From Bacillus sp. Marseille-P3661 (lineage in GTDB: Bacteria > Bacillota > Bacilli > Bacillales > Bacillaceae_J): a stretch of DNA of 41,001 nucleotides. Each line of letters opens with the position of its first letter. Position 1 is the stretch's first letter. The position numbers were made by a program, and so were the translations under genes. Where the stretch lies: assembly GCF_900240995.1 (NCBI RefSeq), contig NZ_LT965960.1, positions 1 to 41,001 on the forward strand, read 5' to 3'. Positions 32,936 to 40,905 of the stretch are shown one piece after another. Under the pieces are notes generated by a model. The model did no database searches and was not told the DNA's origin. It worked only from the letters and a program-made list of their open reading frames with translations.

Positions 32936-33655
32936 ATGTGGTTAGCAATTTTTTGGGGAGGTGTTGCAGGTTCTGCAGTATTGGTCGGTGCACTTTTTGG
33001 GATATATTTTAAACTTCCAAGCAAATTAATTGCACTTATTATGGCATACGGCACCGGAATATTAATAGGTGCTGCTTCATTTGAATTATTATTGGATGCA
33101 ATCGAGAACGGAGGTCGTACTGCAACAGTAGTTGGCTTTATCAGCGGTGCTACTTTGTTTACAGCTTTCGAATTCATCATTGCTAAAAAAGGTGGTCATC
33201 ATCGGAAACGGTCATCAAGTAACCCTGTTGGACATTCAGGTCTCGCTATTTTTGTCGGTACAATTTTAGATGCGATCCCCGAATCTGTTATTCTAGGTGT
33301 CAGCTTACTAAAAGATGGCTCTGTTAGCTGGGCTCTGTTAGCAGCTATATTTTTGAGCAATTTTCCAGAAGGCTTATCCTCTACCCATGGCCTAAAAAAG
33401 GATGGATATTCCAATAAGAAAATAGTCTTTTTATGGGCATTTGTCTTTTTGTTAGCTGCTTTTGGTTCCTTTTCTGGATTTTACTTTTTAAAGGATACAT
33501 CTGAAGTTTATATTGCCTCAATCGGTGCATTTGCCGCAGGAGGTATTATTGCCATGGTATCATCGACAATGATGCCTGAAGCATTCGAGGAAGGCGGACC
33601 TATTGTCGGAATGATTGCAGCTCTTGGACTACTAACATCCTTAATGTTATCTTAA
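32936..33655 (+). CDS. ZIP family metal transporter
   Basis: A 239-residue membrane protein with about eight helices and a short cytoplasmic loop KKGGHHRKRSSS near 85-96. The ZIP core is seen in LAIFVGTILDAIPESVILGVSL (helix 4) and IFLSNFPEGLSSTHGL (helix 5), with the metal-binding Asp/Glu/Pro and Asn-x-x-Glu-Gly motifs. Zinc or iron uptake is the usual job; which metal cannot be told. ATG 32936 has GAGAGGG seven bases upstream; an earlier ATG at 32921 has no site. Confidence 0.9.
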   Translation: MWLAIFWGGVAGSAVLVGALFGIYFKLPSKLIALIMAYGTGILIGAASFELLLDAIENGGRTATVVGFISGATLFTAFEFIIAKKGGHHRKRSSSNPVGHSGLAIFVGTILDAIPESVILGVSLLKDGSVSWALLAAIFLSNFPEGLSSTHGLKKDGYSNKKIVFLWAFVFLLAAFGSFSGFYFLKDTSEVYIASIGAFAAGGIIAMVSSTMMPEAFEEGGPIVGMIAALGLLTSLMLS

Positions 33656-33783
33656 GCTTGTCCGCTGCCTTACCCTAACCAACATTTATTAGTTTAAGCG
33701 AGGTATATACAACAGAGAACAGCATTTGATAATTTAAACTGCTTAGAATGGTTCTTTTTTCATAAACTATAAAACATGTATAA

Positions 33784-33822
33784 AACAAAGAAAGACAGAC
33801 GTTAAAGTCGGTCTTTCCTTGT
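33784..33822 (-). terminator. Terminator of spoVIF
   Basis: AAAGACAGAC (33791-33800) pairs, with one mismatch, with GTCGGTCTTT (33807-33816). The minus strand ends in CTTTG, a weak T run. It can also end the ZIP gene transcript. Confidence 0.6.
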
Positions 33823-33833
33823 AATATGAATTA

Positions 33834-34091
33834 TTATTTCTTATCGATCATTTTTGACAATGAATTTAGATCCATAGGCATATTATTATTAAGGATTGAC
33901 TTTACAATCATATCTTCTTTTTCTTTAGAAACACGCTTTCCAGCTAATTGGCTCACTTGTCTAATTACCTGTCTTACAGTTTTTTCATCTTTGAAGTTTG
34001 CTGTTGACAATGAATTAGCTAATTTCATAATATCATTCATATTAACTCCGGTTTTCTTTTCAATATTTCCAAACATATTATTATTTTGCAT
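33834..34091 (-). CDS. spoVIF: Stage VI sporulation protein F
   Basis: An 85-residue protein. IEKKTGVNMNDIMKLANSLS, then NFKDEKTVRQVIRQVSQLAGK, match SpoVIF (YjcC) of B. subtilis, a mother-cell protein needed for proper spore coat assembly and GerE stability. The ATG at 34091 has GGAGG 12 bases upstream. A SigK-like promoter is visible upstream, in line with late mother-cell expression. Confidence 0.85.
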   Translation of the reverse strand: MQNNNMFGNIEKKTGVNMNDIMKLANSLSTANFKDEKTVRQVIRQVSQLAGKRVSKEKEDMIVKSILNNNMPMDLNSLSKMIDKK

Positions 34092-34127
34092 ACGCTTGAA
34101 ATACCTCCATTTCCTTTGACGTTAATA

Positions 34128-34159
34128 TCATTCTATGGAGATCAAATATAAAGGGTGCC
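34128..34159 (-). promoter_or_regulatory. SigK-like promoter of spoVIF
   Basis: Minus strand: GGCACC (34154-34159), 16 bp, then CATAGAATGA (34128-34137), close to the SigK consensus AC-N16-CATANNNTA. It lies about 36 bp upstream of the start codon. Confidence 0.5.
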
Positions 34160-34360
34160 AATTCAATACAAAACAGGCATCTAAAACAATATAAGTGATG
34201 TTAACGCTACCATAAAAGGCCCATTCGTTTGTACTTTGTTAGTAATCTCTATTGAAAACTCTAACACTTTGTTGGCATTTATTTTCATTCCCTACTATAA
34301 TTATTTAATAGGATTATTTTTGGAATTTTACGTTAATCGCGCTTAGGAAGGAGATGTACC

Positions 34361-35122
34361 ATGAAAACCCATTTAGTATTCAACTCATCGATCGCATCAA
34401 ACAAACCCAATAGTATACTGAATACGGATATTAACTGTCCATTTTGCGAACGTGATTTATTGACAGACATAATGGATACAGACTATCCGATTATTTTGTT
34501 AAAAAATAAATATCCTACCTTAGAGAATACTTTTCAAACTGTTATTATCGAAACAGACGTATGTCACTCTGAATTATCAGAATACAGTAAAGAACATCTC
34601 TATCAGCTAATCACGTTTGGCATTAAACATTGGAAAGAAATGATTAGCAGTGGGAAATATAAATCCGTTCTCTTCTTTAAAAACCATGGACCGTATTCCG
34701 GAGGTTCAATTCGGCACCCCCACATGCAAATAGTTGGTCTCGAGCATATTGACTATTTGAATAATGTACAAGACTATCATTTCGATGGAACAATCATTAA
34801 AAAAGAACCTGAAGTTGAATTTAATATTTCAGATCACCCAAGAATGGGCTCGTTCGAATTTAATGTCATTTTAAATCATTCTGAAGGTATTAAAACGTTT
34901 GCCGATTACATTCAAACAGCTACCCATTATGTATTAAATTACTTTAATCGGCATTGCAATAGCTATAATCTTTTCTTTTATGAATTACATGAAAAAATTG
35001 CTGTTAAAATAATTCCTCGCTTTTCCACTTCACCATTATTCGTTGGATACTCAATCCCACAAGTATCCAATAAAGTTGATAAAGTTGCGAGTCAAATTAA
35101 AGACTTATATTTTAATAAGTAA
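34361..35122 (+). CDS. DUF4931 protein, GalT/HIT-like
   Basis: A 253-residue protein of the HIT superfamily in its GalT-like branch. CPFC at 26-29 is a zinc-binding pair, and HPHMQ at 119-123 is the HxHxQ active-site motif of nucleotidyl transferases and hydrolases; KNHGPYSGGSIRHPHMQI gives the context. Bacillus members are named DUF4931 or galactose-1-phosphate uridylyltransferase-like. No galactose pathway gene is near, so sugar use is not supported. ATG 34361 follows AAGGAG. The substrate is unknown, probably a nucleotide conjugate. Confidence 0.85.
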   Translation: MKTHLVFNSSIASNKPNSILNTDINCPFCERDLLTDIMDTDYPIILLKNKYPTLENTFQTVIIETDVCHSELSEYSKEHLYQLITFGIKHWKEMISSGKYKSVLFFKNHGPYSGGSIRHPHMQIVGLEHIDYLNNVQDYHFDGTIIKKEPEVEFNISDHPRMGSFEFNVILNHSEGIKTFADYIQTATHYVLNYFNRHCNSYNLFFYELHEKIAVKIIPRFSTSPLFVGYSIPQVSNKVDKVASQIKDLYFNK

Positions 35123-35177
35123 ACAAGGAATTCATACTATAATTCATAACCCTAAAAGGGATTCATATTAAAATACT

Positions 35178-35226
35178 AAAGAGAAGCTAATCTTATGAAG
35201 AAAAGAATTAGTTTTTCTTTCTTCTC
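35178..35226 (+). terminator. Probable terminator after the DUF4931 gene
   Basis: CTAATCTT and AAGAATTAG pair with one bulge around a short loop, followed by TTTTTCTTTCTT. Thermodynamic strength is moderate. Confidence 0.5.
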
Positions 35227-35319
35227 TTCATTTTAATTACACCACAGTGTTTTTTTCCTCAGCAAATTTAAGATTGATCCTTCTTTCTTACACAGGTCAG
35301 GAAAATGTATCCTGCAAGC

Positions 35320-36015
35320 ACATTGCATAGCCCCTTCTTTCGATCATAAGGGATTCTATGTCCGCTAAAATTTCAAATAGTGTTTTTCACAGTGTTTGGC
35401 GGACATACTGGCCGCTATTTGGGGTTAAATGGCTGGTTTTGAAAGTTTCACGGACATTTATTCCGCTATTACACAAAAATGAGCCAGTTTCTTCGGGTTT
35501 TGGATGATATAGCGGAATATATGTCCGGTAAACTCAACAAATGTGCCCTTTTTTCGCTTATAAGGGATTCTATGTCCGCTAAAATTTCAAATAGTGTTTT
35601 TCACAGAGTTTGGCGGACATACTGGCCGCTATTTGGGGTTAAATGGCTGGTTTTGAAAGTTTTACGGACATTTATTCCGCTATTACACAAAAATGAGCCA
35701 GTTTCTTCGGGTTTTGGATGATATAGCGGAATATATGTCCGGTAAACTCAACAAATGTGCCCTTTTTTCGCTTATAAGGGATTCTATGTCCGCTAAAATT
35801 TCAAATAGTGTTTTTCACAGTGTTTGGCGAACATACGGGCCGCTATTTGGGGTTAAATGGCTGGTTTTAAAAGTTTCACGGACATTTGTTCCGCTATCCC
35901 GCGATAATGAGCCAGTTTCTTCGGGTTTTGGATGATATAGCGGAATATATGTCCGGTAAACTCAGCAAATGTGCCCTTTTTTCGCATATAAGAGATTCTA
36001 TGTCCTCTAAAATTT
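35320..36015. repeat. 214-bp tandem array, three full units plus partial
   Basis: Units begin at 35351, 35565 and 35779, a spacing of exactly 214 bp, and a partial fourth begins at 35993. The first two differ at only a few positions, the third more. Each unit can fold: TATGTCCGC (35357-35365) pairs with GCGGACATA (35399-35407), and GGACATTTATTCCGCTAT (35452-35469) pairs with ATAGCGGAATATATGTCC (35509-35526) with one mismatch. 80-codon frames repeat within the array only because of the repetition. A degenerate start precedes it. The tract 35227-36217 holds no gene. Confidence 0.95.
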
Positions 36016-36217
36016 CTATTGTAAATTTGATCAACCGGCAACTACACACTAGGTTGCATCTTTCTTGGCTATCAATAGCCGACAATGAAGCTTATTGTTA
36101 ATAAGCCTGCTGTGGTGATTGAAGCAAAGGCGCGGAGACTCCCTTTACTTCCGTTAAATCCGCACAGCGCCAGATCCGAAATCATTAGGTAAACTTTAAT
36201 GCAGCCAAAAGAAAAAA

Positions 36218-36241
36218 AACGTTATCTATATAGATAACGTT
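36218..36241 (-). terminator. Terminator of the tRNA operon
   Basis: AACGTTATCTATATAGATAACGTT reads as a self-inverse stem, followed on the minus strand by TTTTTT. It lies 13 bases beyond tRNA-Glu. Confidence 0.85.
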
Positions 36242-36253
36242 CCATTTTTCAAA

Positions 36254-36325
36254 TGACCCATACGGGATTCGAACCCGTGTTACCGCCGTGAAAGGGCGGT
36301 GTCTTAACCGCTTGACCAATGGGCC
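36254..36325 (-). tRNA. tRNA-Glu (UUC)
   Basis: 72 nt. Acceptor GGCCCAT pairs with ATGGGTC, discriminator A. The anticodon loop CTTTCAC carries TTC, and the T-loop GGTTCGAATCC is intact. No CCA is encoded. Confidence 0.97.
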
Positions 36326-36338
36326 ATATTTAATTTTA

Positions 36339-36431
36339 TGGCGGAGGAAGAGGGATTCGAACCCCCGCGCGGTTTAACCCGCCTGTCGGTTTTCAAGACC
36401 GATCCCTTCAGCCGGACTTGGGTATTCCTCC
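36339..36431 (-). tRNA. tRNA-Ser (UGA)
   Basis: 93 nt including an encoded CCA. Acceptor GGAGGAA pairs with TTCCTCC. The anticodon loop CTTGAAA carries TGA and there is a long variable arm, as expected for serine. Confidence 0.97.
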
Positions 36432-36441
36432 AAAATAAAAG

Positions 36442-36514
36442 TGAGCCATGAAGGACTCGAACCTTCGACCCTCTGATTAAAAGTCAGATGCTCTACCGAC
36501 TGAGCTAATGGCTC
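36442..36514 (-). tRNA. tRNA-Lys (UUU)
   Basis: 73 nt. Acceptor GAGCCAT pairs with ATGGCTC, discriminator A. The anticodon loop CTTTTAA carries TTT; the D-arm TAGCTCAGTCGGTAGAGCA is standard. First gene of the Lys-Ser-Glu operon. Confidence 0.97.
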
Positions 36515-36613
36515 ATAATTATACATACAAATAATCTTGTTTATGCAGCATCTATACACTTAATTCATGCTCGATCTACTGCAAAAAACCAATACCTTTT
36601 TGCGACGTTTATT

Positions 36614-36642
36614 AATATAACATTATAATCTACTAATTTCAA
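36614..36642 (-). promoter_or_regulatory. Promoter of the tRNA operon
   Basis: Minus strand: TTGAAA (36637-36642), 17 bp, TATATT (36614-36619), about 90 bases before tRNA-Lys. The rest of the gap 36643-36890 shows no gene. Confidence 0.55.
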
Positions 36643-36895
36643 TACTTTTATTATTTTTTTTTAAAGCACTTCGATTTACGGTTAATAATTAGGATTATGG
36701 CTCTCCGTTTGGCTAAAATAGGAAAATGGGATTTTGATGACATATTTAGATTAGTTTGTTAGCTTTATTATGATGTGCCCTGTTATAGACTCGATATTTC
36801 CTACCAATTGAACGCTAAATAGATATAATTAACGATTACTATCCAATGAACTTTGTAATTGTAATATACTTAATTAAAAGGTGTAGACAAAACTC

Positions 36896-36945
36896 AGCTG
36901 AATAACCACCTGCCCTCATACTAAAAGGAGTGGTTATTCAGTTCC
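36896..36945 (-). terminator. Hairpin after yozE
   Basis: CTGAATAACCAC (36898-36909) pairs perfectly with GTGGTTATTCAG (36930-36941), a 12-bp stem with a 20-nt loop, 13 bases beyond the yozE stop. The T run is short. Confidence 0.6.
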
Positions 36946-36954
36946 TAGTATTTA

Positions 36955-37179
36955 TTAATTAAGAACCTCTTGTTCATATGCATCCCACACCTGATCAAAA
37001 AGTCTAACAGAATTCAGTGCAGTATCATTAAGCTCTAAATAGCTACTAATTTCATGATAATCCATTGAATATTTCGGAAAAGCATGATCGTTATAGATTT
37101 CTTCTGCAAACGCCCCTAGCTCGTCCCCTTTTTTCTTAGACCGATACTTTAAAATAAATTGATAAAAAGATTTCCTCAC
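36955..37179 (-). CDS. yozE: YozE family (UPF0346) protein
   Basis: A 74-residue helical protein. RKSFYQFILKYR, then AFPKYSMDYHEISSYLELN and LFDQVWDAYE, match YozE of B. subtilis. The family has a SAM-like helical fold and unknown role. The GTG at 37179 is preferred over TTG 37197, because AAGGAAGG lies seven bases upstream of it and the family starts with KSFY. Single gene. Confidence 0.85.
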   Translation of the reverse strand: MRKSFYQFILKYRSKKKGDELGAFAEEIYNDHAFPKYSMDYHEISSYLELNDTALNSVRLFDQVWDAYEQEVLN

Positions 37180-37345
37180 AGTTACCTTCCTTTCCAATAT
37201 AAATACTATTTAAATGGTACTACCATCTCTTCCATAAATCTACTATTTAATTTTACGACATAACCACTTAAACTTGATATTGTGTGTTACTCAGCGCACC
37301 CCACCGCTCAAGTGCCCAAAAATACTTGAGATAGGAGTGAGTATT

Positions 37346-37999
37346 GTGGTAAAACACAAATTCTTTAATATATTGTCATTGGTATTTATTTTAATTCTTC
37401 TACCCATCACTAATCAAAACAATGCAAGTGCAGCACAAAAAGTATTACAGCAAGGAATGACAAACGGTTATGTCTATGACCTACAACACCGACTTCAACA
37501 GAATGGTGTTTATGATAAAAATATAACTGGGCACTTTGATGTATATACAAAACAAGCTGTTTTGAACTTCCAAAGAAATTATGGTCTTACTACGGACGGA
37601 ATTGTCGGACCAAATACATGGAAGAAAATTTATAAATATACACTAACTGAAAATGAAATTGAAATACTAGCAAAATTAGTCCATGGCGAGGCACGTGGTG
37701 AGTCGTTTGAAGGAAAGGTCGCTGTTGCTGCTGTTGTTTTAAACCGAATTGACTCCAACGACTTCCCTTCTACAGTTAAAGATGTCGTGTTTGAACCGCA
37801 AGCATTTACAGCCATTGCGGATGGTCAGTATTATAATCGACCTAATAAAGACGCGTATCGTGCTGTATACGCTGCATTAAGCGGTTGGGATCCATCAGAA
37901 GGAGCACTTTTCTATTTTAATCCAAATACTGCTACATCACCATGGATTTGGTCAAGACCGCAAATTAAAAGAATTGATAAGCATATCTTTGCTATGTAA
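37346..37999 (+). CDS. SleB-type cell wall hydrolase (cortex-lytic)
   Basis: A 217-residue secreted enzyme: signal peptide (about 1-27, ending SAA), a peptidoglycan-binding domain PG_binding_1 (GYVYDLQHRLQQNG to DGIVGPNTW, about 37-90), then the Hydrolase_2/SleB catalytic domain, recognised by KLVHGEARGESFEGKVAVAA with the catalytic Glu, and FEPQAFTA. Domain order is that of SleB and YkvT, lytic transglycosylases that break spore cortex during germination. GTG 37346 has ATAGGAG at nine bases; the frame is open further but unsupported. SleB or a paralogue such as YkvT cannot be separated here. Confidence 0.85.
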   Translation: MVKHKFFNILSLVFILILLPITNQNNASAAQKVLQQGMTNGYVYDLQHRLQQNGVYDKNITGHFDVYTKQAVLNFQRNYGLTTDGIVGPNTWKKIYKYTLTENEIEILAKLVHGEARGESFEGKVAVAAVVLNRIDSNDFPSTVKDVVFEPQAFTAIADGQYYNRPNKDAYRAVYAALSGWDPSEGALFYFNPNTATSPWIWSRPQIKRIDKHIFAM

Positions 38000-38019
38000 T
38001 CATAATTGGAAGTATAATA

Positions 38020-38048
38020 AAAACGTCACAGTTGTGGCGTTTTTTTGC
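38020..38048 (+). terminator. Terminator of the SleB-type gene
   Basis: AAAACGTCACA-GT-TGTGGCGTTTT pairs with one mismatch and is followed by a T run. It lies 20 bases past the stop. Confidence 0.85.
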
Positions 38049-38053
38049 ATTCA

Positions 38054-38096
38054 TGTGATTTATATCACACTCCCTATAATTAGGCTTTGATATACT
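38054..38096 (+). promoter_or_regulatory. Fnr box and promoter of the truncated hemoglobin gene
   Basis: TGTGA-TTTATA-TCACA (38054-38069) is a perfect Fnr/CRP-type palindrome. A -10, TATACT, is at 38091-38096, giving a start near 38103, so the box centre (38061.5) is at about -41.5, the place used by activating Fnr in Bacillus. Confidence 0.65.
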
Positions 38097-38128
38097 AGTA
38101 CAAAAATATGAAAATCAGGTGATATGTA

Positions 38129-38512
38129 ATGAGTTTTGAAGTTCCGTACGATTTAATTGGTGGCGAGGAAACCCTCGATAAACTAGTAAATGCTTTTTAT
38201 CCAAAGGTATATGCGCATCCAGATTTAGCACCTCTATTTGAAGGTGAAATGGCGGAAATAATGAGAAAGCAAAAAATGTTTTTAACTCAATTTTTAGGGG
38301 GACCTGCTTTATATAGCATGGAATTTGGGGCACCAGCTATGAGAGCTCGCCATATGCCATTTGAAATTACACCAACACGTGCAAAAGCATGGCTAGCATG
38401 CATGAAAGAAGCGATGGATGACATCGAATTAGATGGGCCTATACGAAAAGAATTTTATGATCGATTAACACAAGTTGCTGGGATCATGATTAACACGCCT
38501 GATAATGAATAA
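38129..38512 (+). CDS. yjbI: Truncated hemoglobin, group II (YjbI-like)
   Basis: A 127-residue heme protein of the 2-on-2 globin type. TyrB10 is Tyr24 (FYPKVYAHP), the proximal His is His75 (ARHMPFEIT), and Trp88 in KAWLACMKEAM is the TrpG8 that marks group II. Segments RKQKMFLTQFLGGP and RARHMPF match B. subtilis YjbI. Such globins handle oxygen, NO or peroxide. In B. subtilis yjbI sits by yjbH; here it stands alone behind an Fnr box, suggesting induction when oxygen falls. ATG 38129 has AGGTG at eight bases. Confidence 0.9.
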   Translation: MSFEVPYDLIGGEETLDKLVNAFYPKVYAHPDLAPLFEGEMAEIMRKQKMFLTQFLGGPALYSMEFGAPAMRARHMPFEITPTRAKAWLACMKEAMDDIELDGPIRKEFYDRLTQVAGIMINTPDNE

Positions 38513-38647
38513 GGGCGTGTTTTTCATTTATTTGCACGTCTCCCTCCCCTTGTCCCTATCCACTAACAAAATTTTCCTCCTCAACAAAACGTATGTATCA
38601 TTATTCCATGCCAATAATAACTGTAATTAAACATGGAGATGAAACGA

Positions 38648-39505
38648 ATGTGGACAAAAATATTTAAGATCTTTTTATTATTAACACTGTTTTATATACT
38701 TTTAAGTCATTCTGTTTTTGCTAATGAAAGAATTACAGCTAACCCTACGTTCCCTGTAAGCTTTAAAATTCAAAAGCTACCTTGGAATGAAGTCAAAAAA
38801 ATTATTCCGAGATATTCTAAGTTTAGAGTTATCGACCTTGAAACAGGAGCAAGTTTTCAGGTACAAAGAAGAGCAGGAAGTAGACACGCTGATGTCCAAC
38901 CGCTTACGAATAAAGATACAGCGATTATGAAAAAGATTTATAACGGAAAATGGAGTTGGAATCGAAGAGCTGTTTTAGTTTTAGTGAATGATCAATTGAT
39001 CGCAGCATCTATGCATGGAATGCCACATGGGGCAGGCGCATTAGTAAATAATTTCCCTGGCCATTTTTGCATTCACTTTCATGAAAGTACAACACATCGG
39101 TCTTCACAGCCAGATCTAGGTCATCATTTAATGATTTTGAGAAGTGGTGGTGAATTAGAACATTATCTGCAAAATAGTAGTGCAGAACAAATGATTAACA
39201 TATTTATGACCGCCCTAAATAACGAAGATTATAAATTGTTAAAAGCAATTACATACAGTAATAACGCTAAAAAACATAAAAAGGATTTACATCAATTAAT
39301 AAATAATGTTGACATGATTAAATGGGAAATCGTTATGCCACAACAAAAAACTCAATTCGCACTAGGCACAACGATACAAGTTAAAATTCATATGTACACT
39401 AAGAAAAATGGTCTCCAACGGGAACAACTGGACCTAGAATTAAGCAGAGCTTTTTTTAAGGAGTCTTGGAAGGTTAACATATCATCACTTAAAAAGCTGC
39501 GCTGA
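38648..39505 (+). CDS. Secreted protein with the same His-rich domain as the LysM protein
   Basis: This gene encodes 285 residues. After a signal peptide (FKIFLLLTLFYILLSHSVFA, cut near 25) comes a domain at about 55-165 shared with the LysM protein at 25958: LETGASFQVQRRAGSRHADV, PLTNKDTAI, IAASMHGMPHG, GHFCIHF (138-144, Cys141) and ESTTH. The repeated His and the Cys suggest a metal site or a Cys-based active site, as inference. The last 110 residues (about 175-285) form a further domain, beta-rich at the end, with no family recognised. ATG 38648 fits the GGAG site better than ATG 38633 or 38639. It precedes the VanW gene by 47 bases. Confidence 0.75.
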   Translation: MWTKIFKIFLLLTLFYILLSHSVFANERITANPTFPVSFKIQKLPWNEVKKIIPRYSKFRVIDLETGASFQVQRRAGSRHADVQPLTNKDTAIMKKIYNGKWSWNRRAVLVLVNDQLIAASMHGMPHGAGALVNNFPGHFCIHFHESTTHRSSQPDLGHHLMILRSGGELEHYLQNSSAEQMINIFMTALNNEDYKLLKAITYSNNAKKHKKDLHQLINNVDMIKWEIVMPQQKTQFALGTTIQVKIHMYTKKNGLQREQLDLELSRAFFKESWKVNISSLKKLR

Positions 39506-39552
39506 TAGACATTACGAGCGGAGGAATTCACAACAAAGAGGGATGCTATTAC

Positions 39553-40488
39553 ATGATTTATACATGGTTAACTCTACTTTTTCTACTTTATCAACAATTT
39601 CATATACCTGATAATATTACAATTACTGAAAATGGAAAAACCGTCGAAAGCGTGAACCGCCAAGAGTTTACGATACCCTTAACTGACACTTTTATCGACG
39701 TAGAGAAGTACAATGAGTTTGTAAATAACATCGAGAGCAAGATCTATAAAGAACCTACTAATGCTTCCCTTGACGATAATGGCATCATTACCCCGGAGCA
39801 AACCGGTTACAAATTAAATCGCCAAGCATTCGGGGATCAATTTTATTCGTACTTTTTTAACAATGGTCCAGCAACGATTGAGATTCCTGGCTTAGTTGTA
39901 TTTCCTAAAGTTGATAGCGAACTTCTTGCTTCCATTAAAACTAAACAAATTGGCTATTATATTACGTTTTTTAATTCTCGTAATAAAGAAAGGTCACATA
40001 ATATTGAACTTGCAACTCAAGCCATAAATAACCATGTTGTCTTTCCTGGTGAAACATTTTCTTTCAATTCAGTCGTTGGAAAAAGAACAAAAGATAAAGG
40101 TTATTTACCAGCACCAGTCATTGTTCGCGGCGAATTAACAGAAGGAATTGGTGGCGGAATATGCCAAGTTTCCTCGACACTATTTAATGCCGTAGATCGG
40201 GCAGGACTTTCCATTGGTGAGCGTTACTCACATAGCAAAAGAGTTCCTTATGTTCCTGAAGGTCGTGATGCTACAGTAAGCTGGTATGGTCCAGACTTTA
40301 CGTTTCATAATAAACACAATCAACCTATTTTAATTCGTGCCAAAGCAATACATGGTAAAATGATTGTTACTGTATATTCCTCTGATGTTATTGATAATGC
40401 ACCGAGAAAGGTTGAAAATGCACCCAAAAAGCTTCCTAAAGAAATAAAAGAAAAACAGCAGTTTCCGGACGCGCTCTTTCATCATTAG
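39553..40488 (+). CDS. VanW family protein
   Basis: A 311-residue protein with an N-terminal hydrophobic stretch (YTWLTLLFLLYQQF) as signal or anchor, a peptidoglycan-binding-4-like segment around 25-115, and the VanW domain, seen in NIELATQAINNHVVFPGETFSFN, GYLPAPVIVRGELTEGIGGG, ICQVSSTLFNAV, and DATVSWYGPDF. The nearest B. subtilis type is YoaR. VanW's function is unknown; it does not by itself imply vancomycin resistance. ATG 39553 has AAAGAGGG 11 bases upstream. Same direction as, and perhaps co-transcribed with, the preceding secreted protein. Confidence 0.88.
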   Translation: MIYTWLTLLFLLYQQFHIPDNITITENGKTVESVNRQEFTIPLTDTFIDVEKYNEFVNNIESKIYKEPTNASLDDNGIITPEQTGYKLNRQAFGDQFYSYFFNNGPATIEIPGLVVFPKVDSELLASIKTKQIGYYITFFNSRNKERSHNIELATQAINNHVVFPGETFSFNSVVGKRTKDKGYLPAPVIVRGELTEGIGGGICQVSSTLFNAVDRAGLSIGERYSHSKRVPYVPEGRDATVSWYGPDFTFHNKHNQPILIRAKAIHGKMIVTVYSSDVIDNAPRKVENAPKKLPKEIKEKQQFPDALFHH

Positions 40489-40508
40489 CATTACCTATAC
40501 CTAGCACT

Positions 40509-40536
40509 GAAGGGGGTGCTTACCCCCCTTTTTATT
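40509..40536 (+). terminator. Terminator of the VanW gene
   Basis: AAGGGGG-TGCTTA-CCCCCCTT followed by TTT ends the VanW unit, about 20 bases past its stop. Confidence 0.85.
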
Positions 40537-40559
40537 ATTAGCTCTGCTAAACTCAGGTG

Positions 40560-40680
40560 TTGGTTTTAAGTTTCAGAACTCTAGCGGGGATACCAGAGGG
40601 GAGCGGTGAGCACCTTCTGCGCTTTGCACCTGCACGGTCTCACGGGATATCAGTCTCGCACCTTCCGCTTTAATTTACAT
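40560..40680. repeat. GC-rich interspersed-repeat remnant
   Basis: In a 400-bp gap without a clear gene, this segment is markedly richer in G+C than its flanks. On the minus strand it reads AAGCGGAAGGTGCGAGACT, then GTGAGACC and GGTGCTCACCGC, recalling the scattered non-coding repeats with GCGAGACTCC..GTGAGACC blocks seen in many Bacillus genomes. No ends could be defined. The frame at 40606-40839 starts inside it and is not credible as a gene. Confidence 0.4.
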
Positions 40681-40851
40681 CGATTGCAAACCAACATTGA
40701 GCCTATAACCTATTTATTAGAGAAGTCAGTAGAAGATACTTTAAAAATCTATTATGAAATTATGATACATAAAATATTGAAGCAATATTTTTCCATACTT
40801 GAAACAGAATGTACTAATTTATGTTACTTCAATCTCTAAAAAATCAAACCT

Positions 40852-40883
40852 TAAAAAAAAACCAACCACATAATGTGATTGGC
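40852..40883 (-). terminator. Terminator of the right-edge gene
   Basis: Minus strand: CCAATCACA and TGTGGTTGG close around TTA, then a run of T, 24 bases beyond the stop at 40906. Confidence 0.8.
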
Positions 40884-40905
40884 ATAATTAACAATTTAAG
40901 CACGA

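Noticed and set aside
35479-36101. Three similar open frames of 71-80 codons (MSQFLRVLDDIAEYM...)
   Set aside because: They repeat only because the 214-bp DNA repeats; 214 is not a multiple of three, the frames end differently, and no ribosome binding sites precede them.
36254-36514. Integration site of a genomic island at the tRNA genes
   Set aside because: No integrase and no direct repeat of a tRNA 3' end was found within the window.
39553-40488. Vancomycin resistance locus
   Set aside because: VanW-domain proteins are widespread in Bacillus; no vanH, vanA, vanX or sensor genes are present.
40606-40839. 77-codon open frame
   Set aside because: It starts in a GC-rich repeat-like segment and crosses into AT-rich sequence, lacks coding-like composition and resembles no family.
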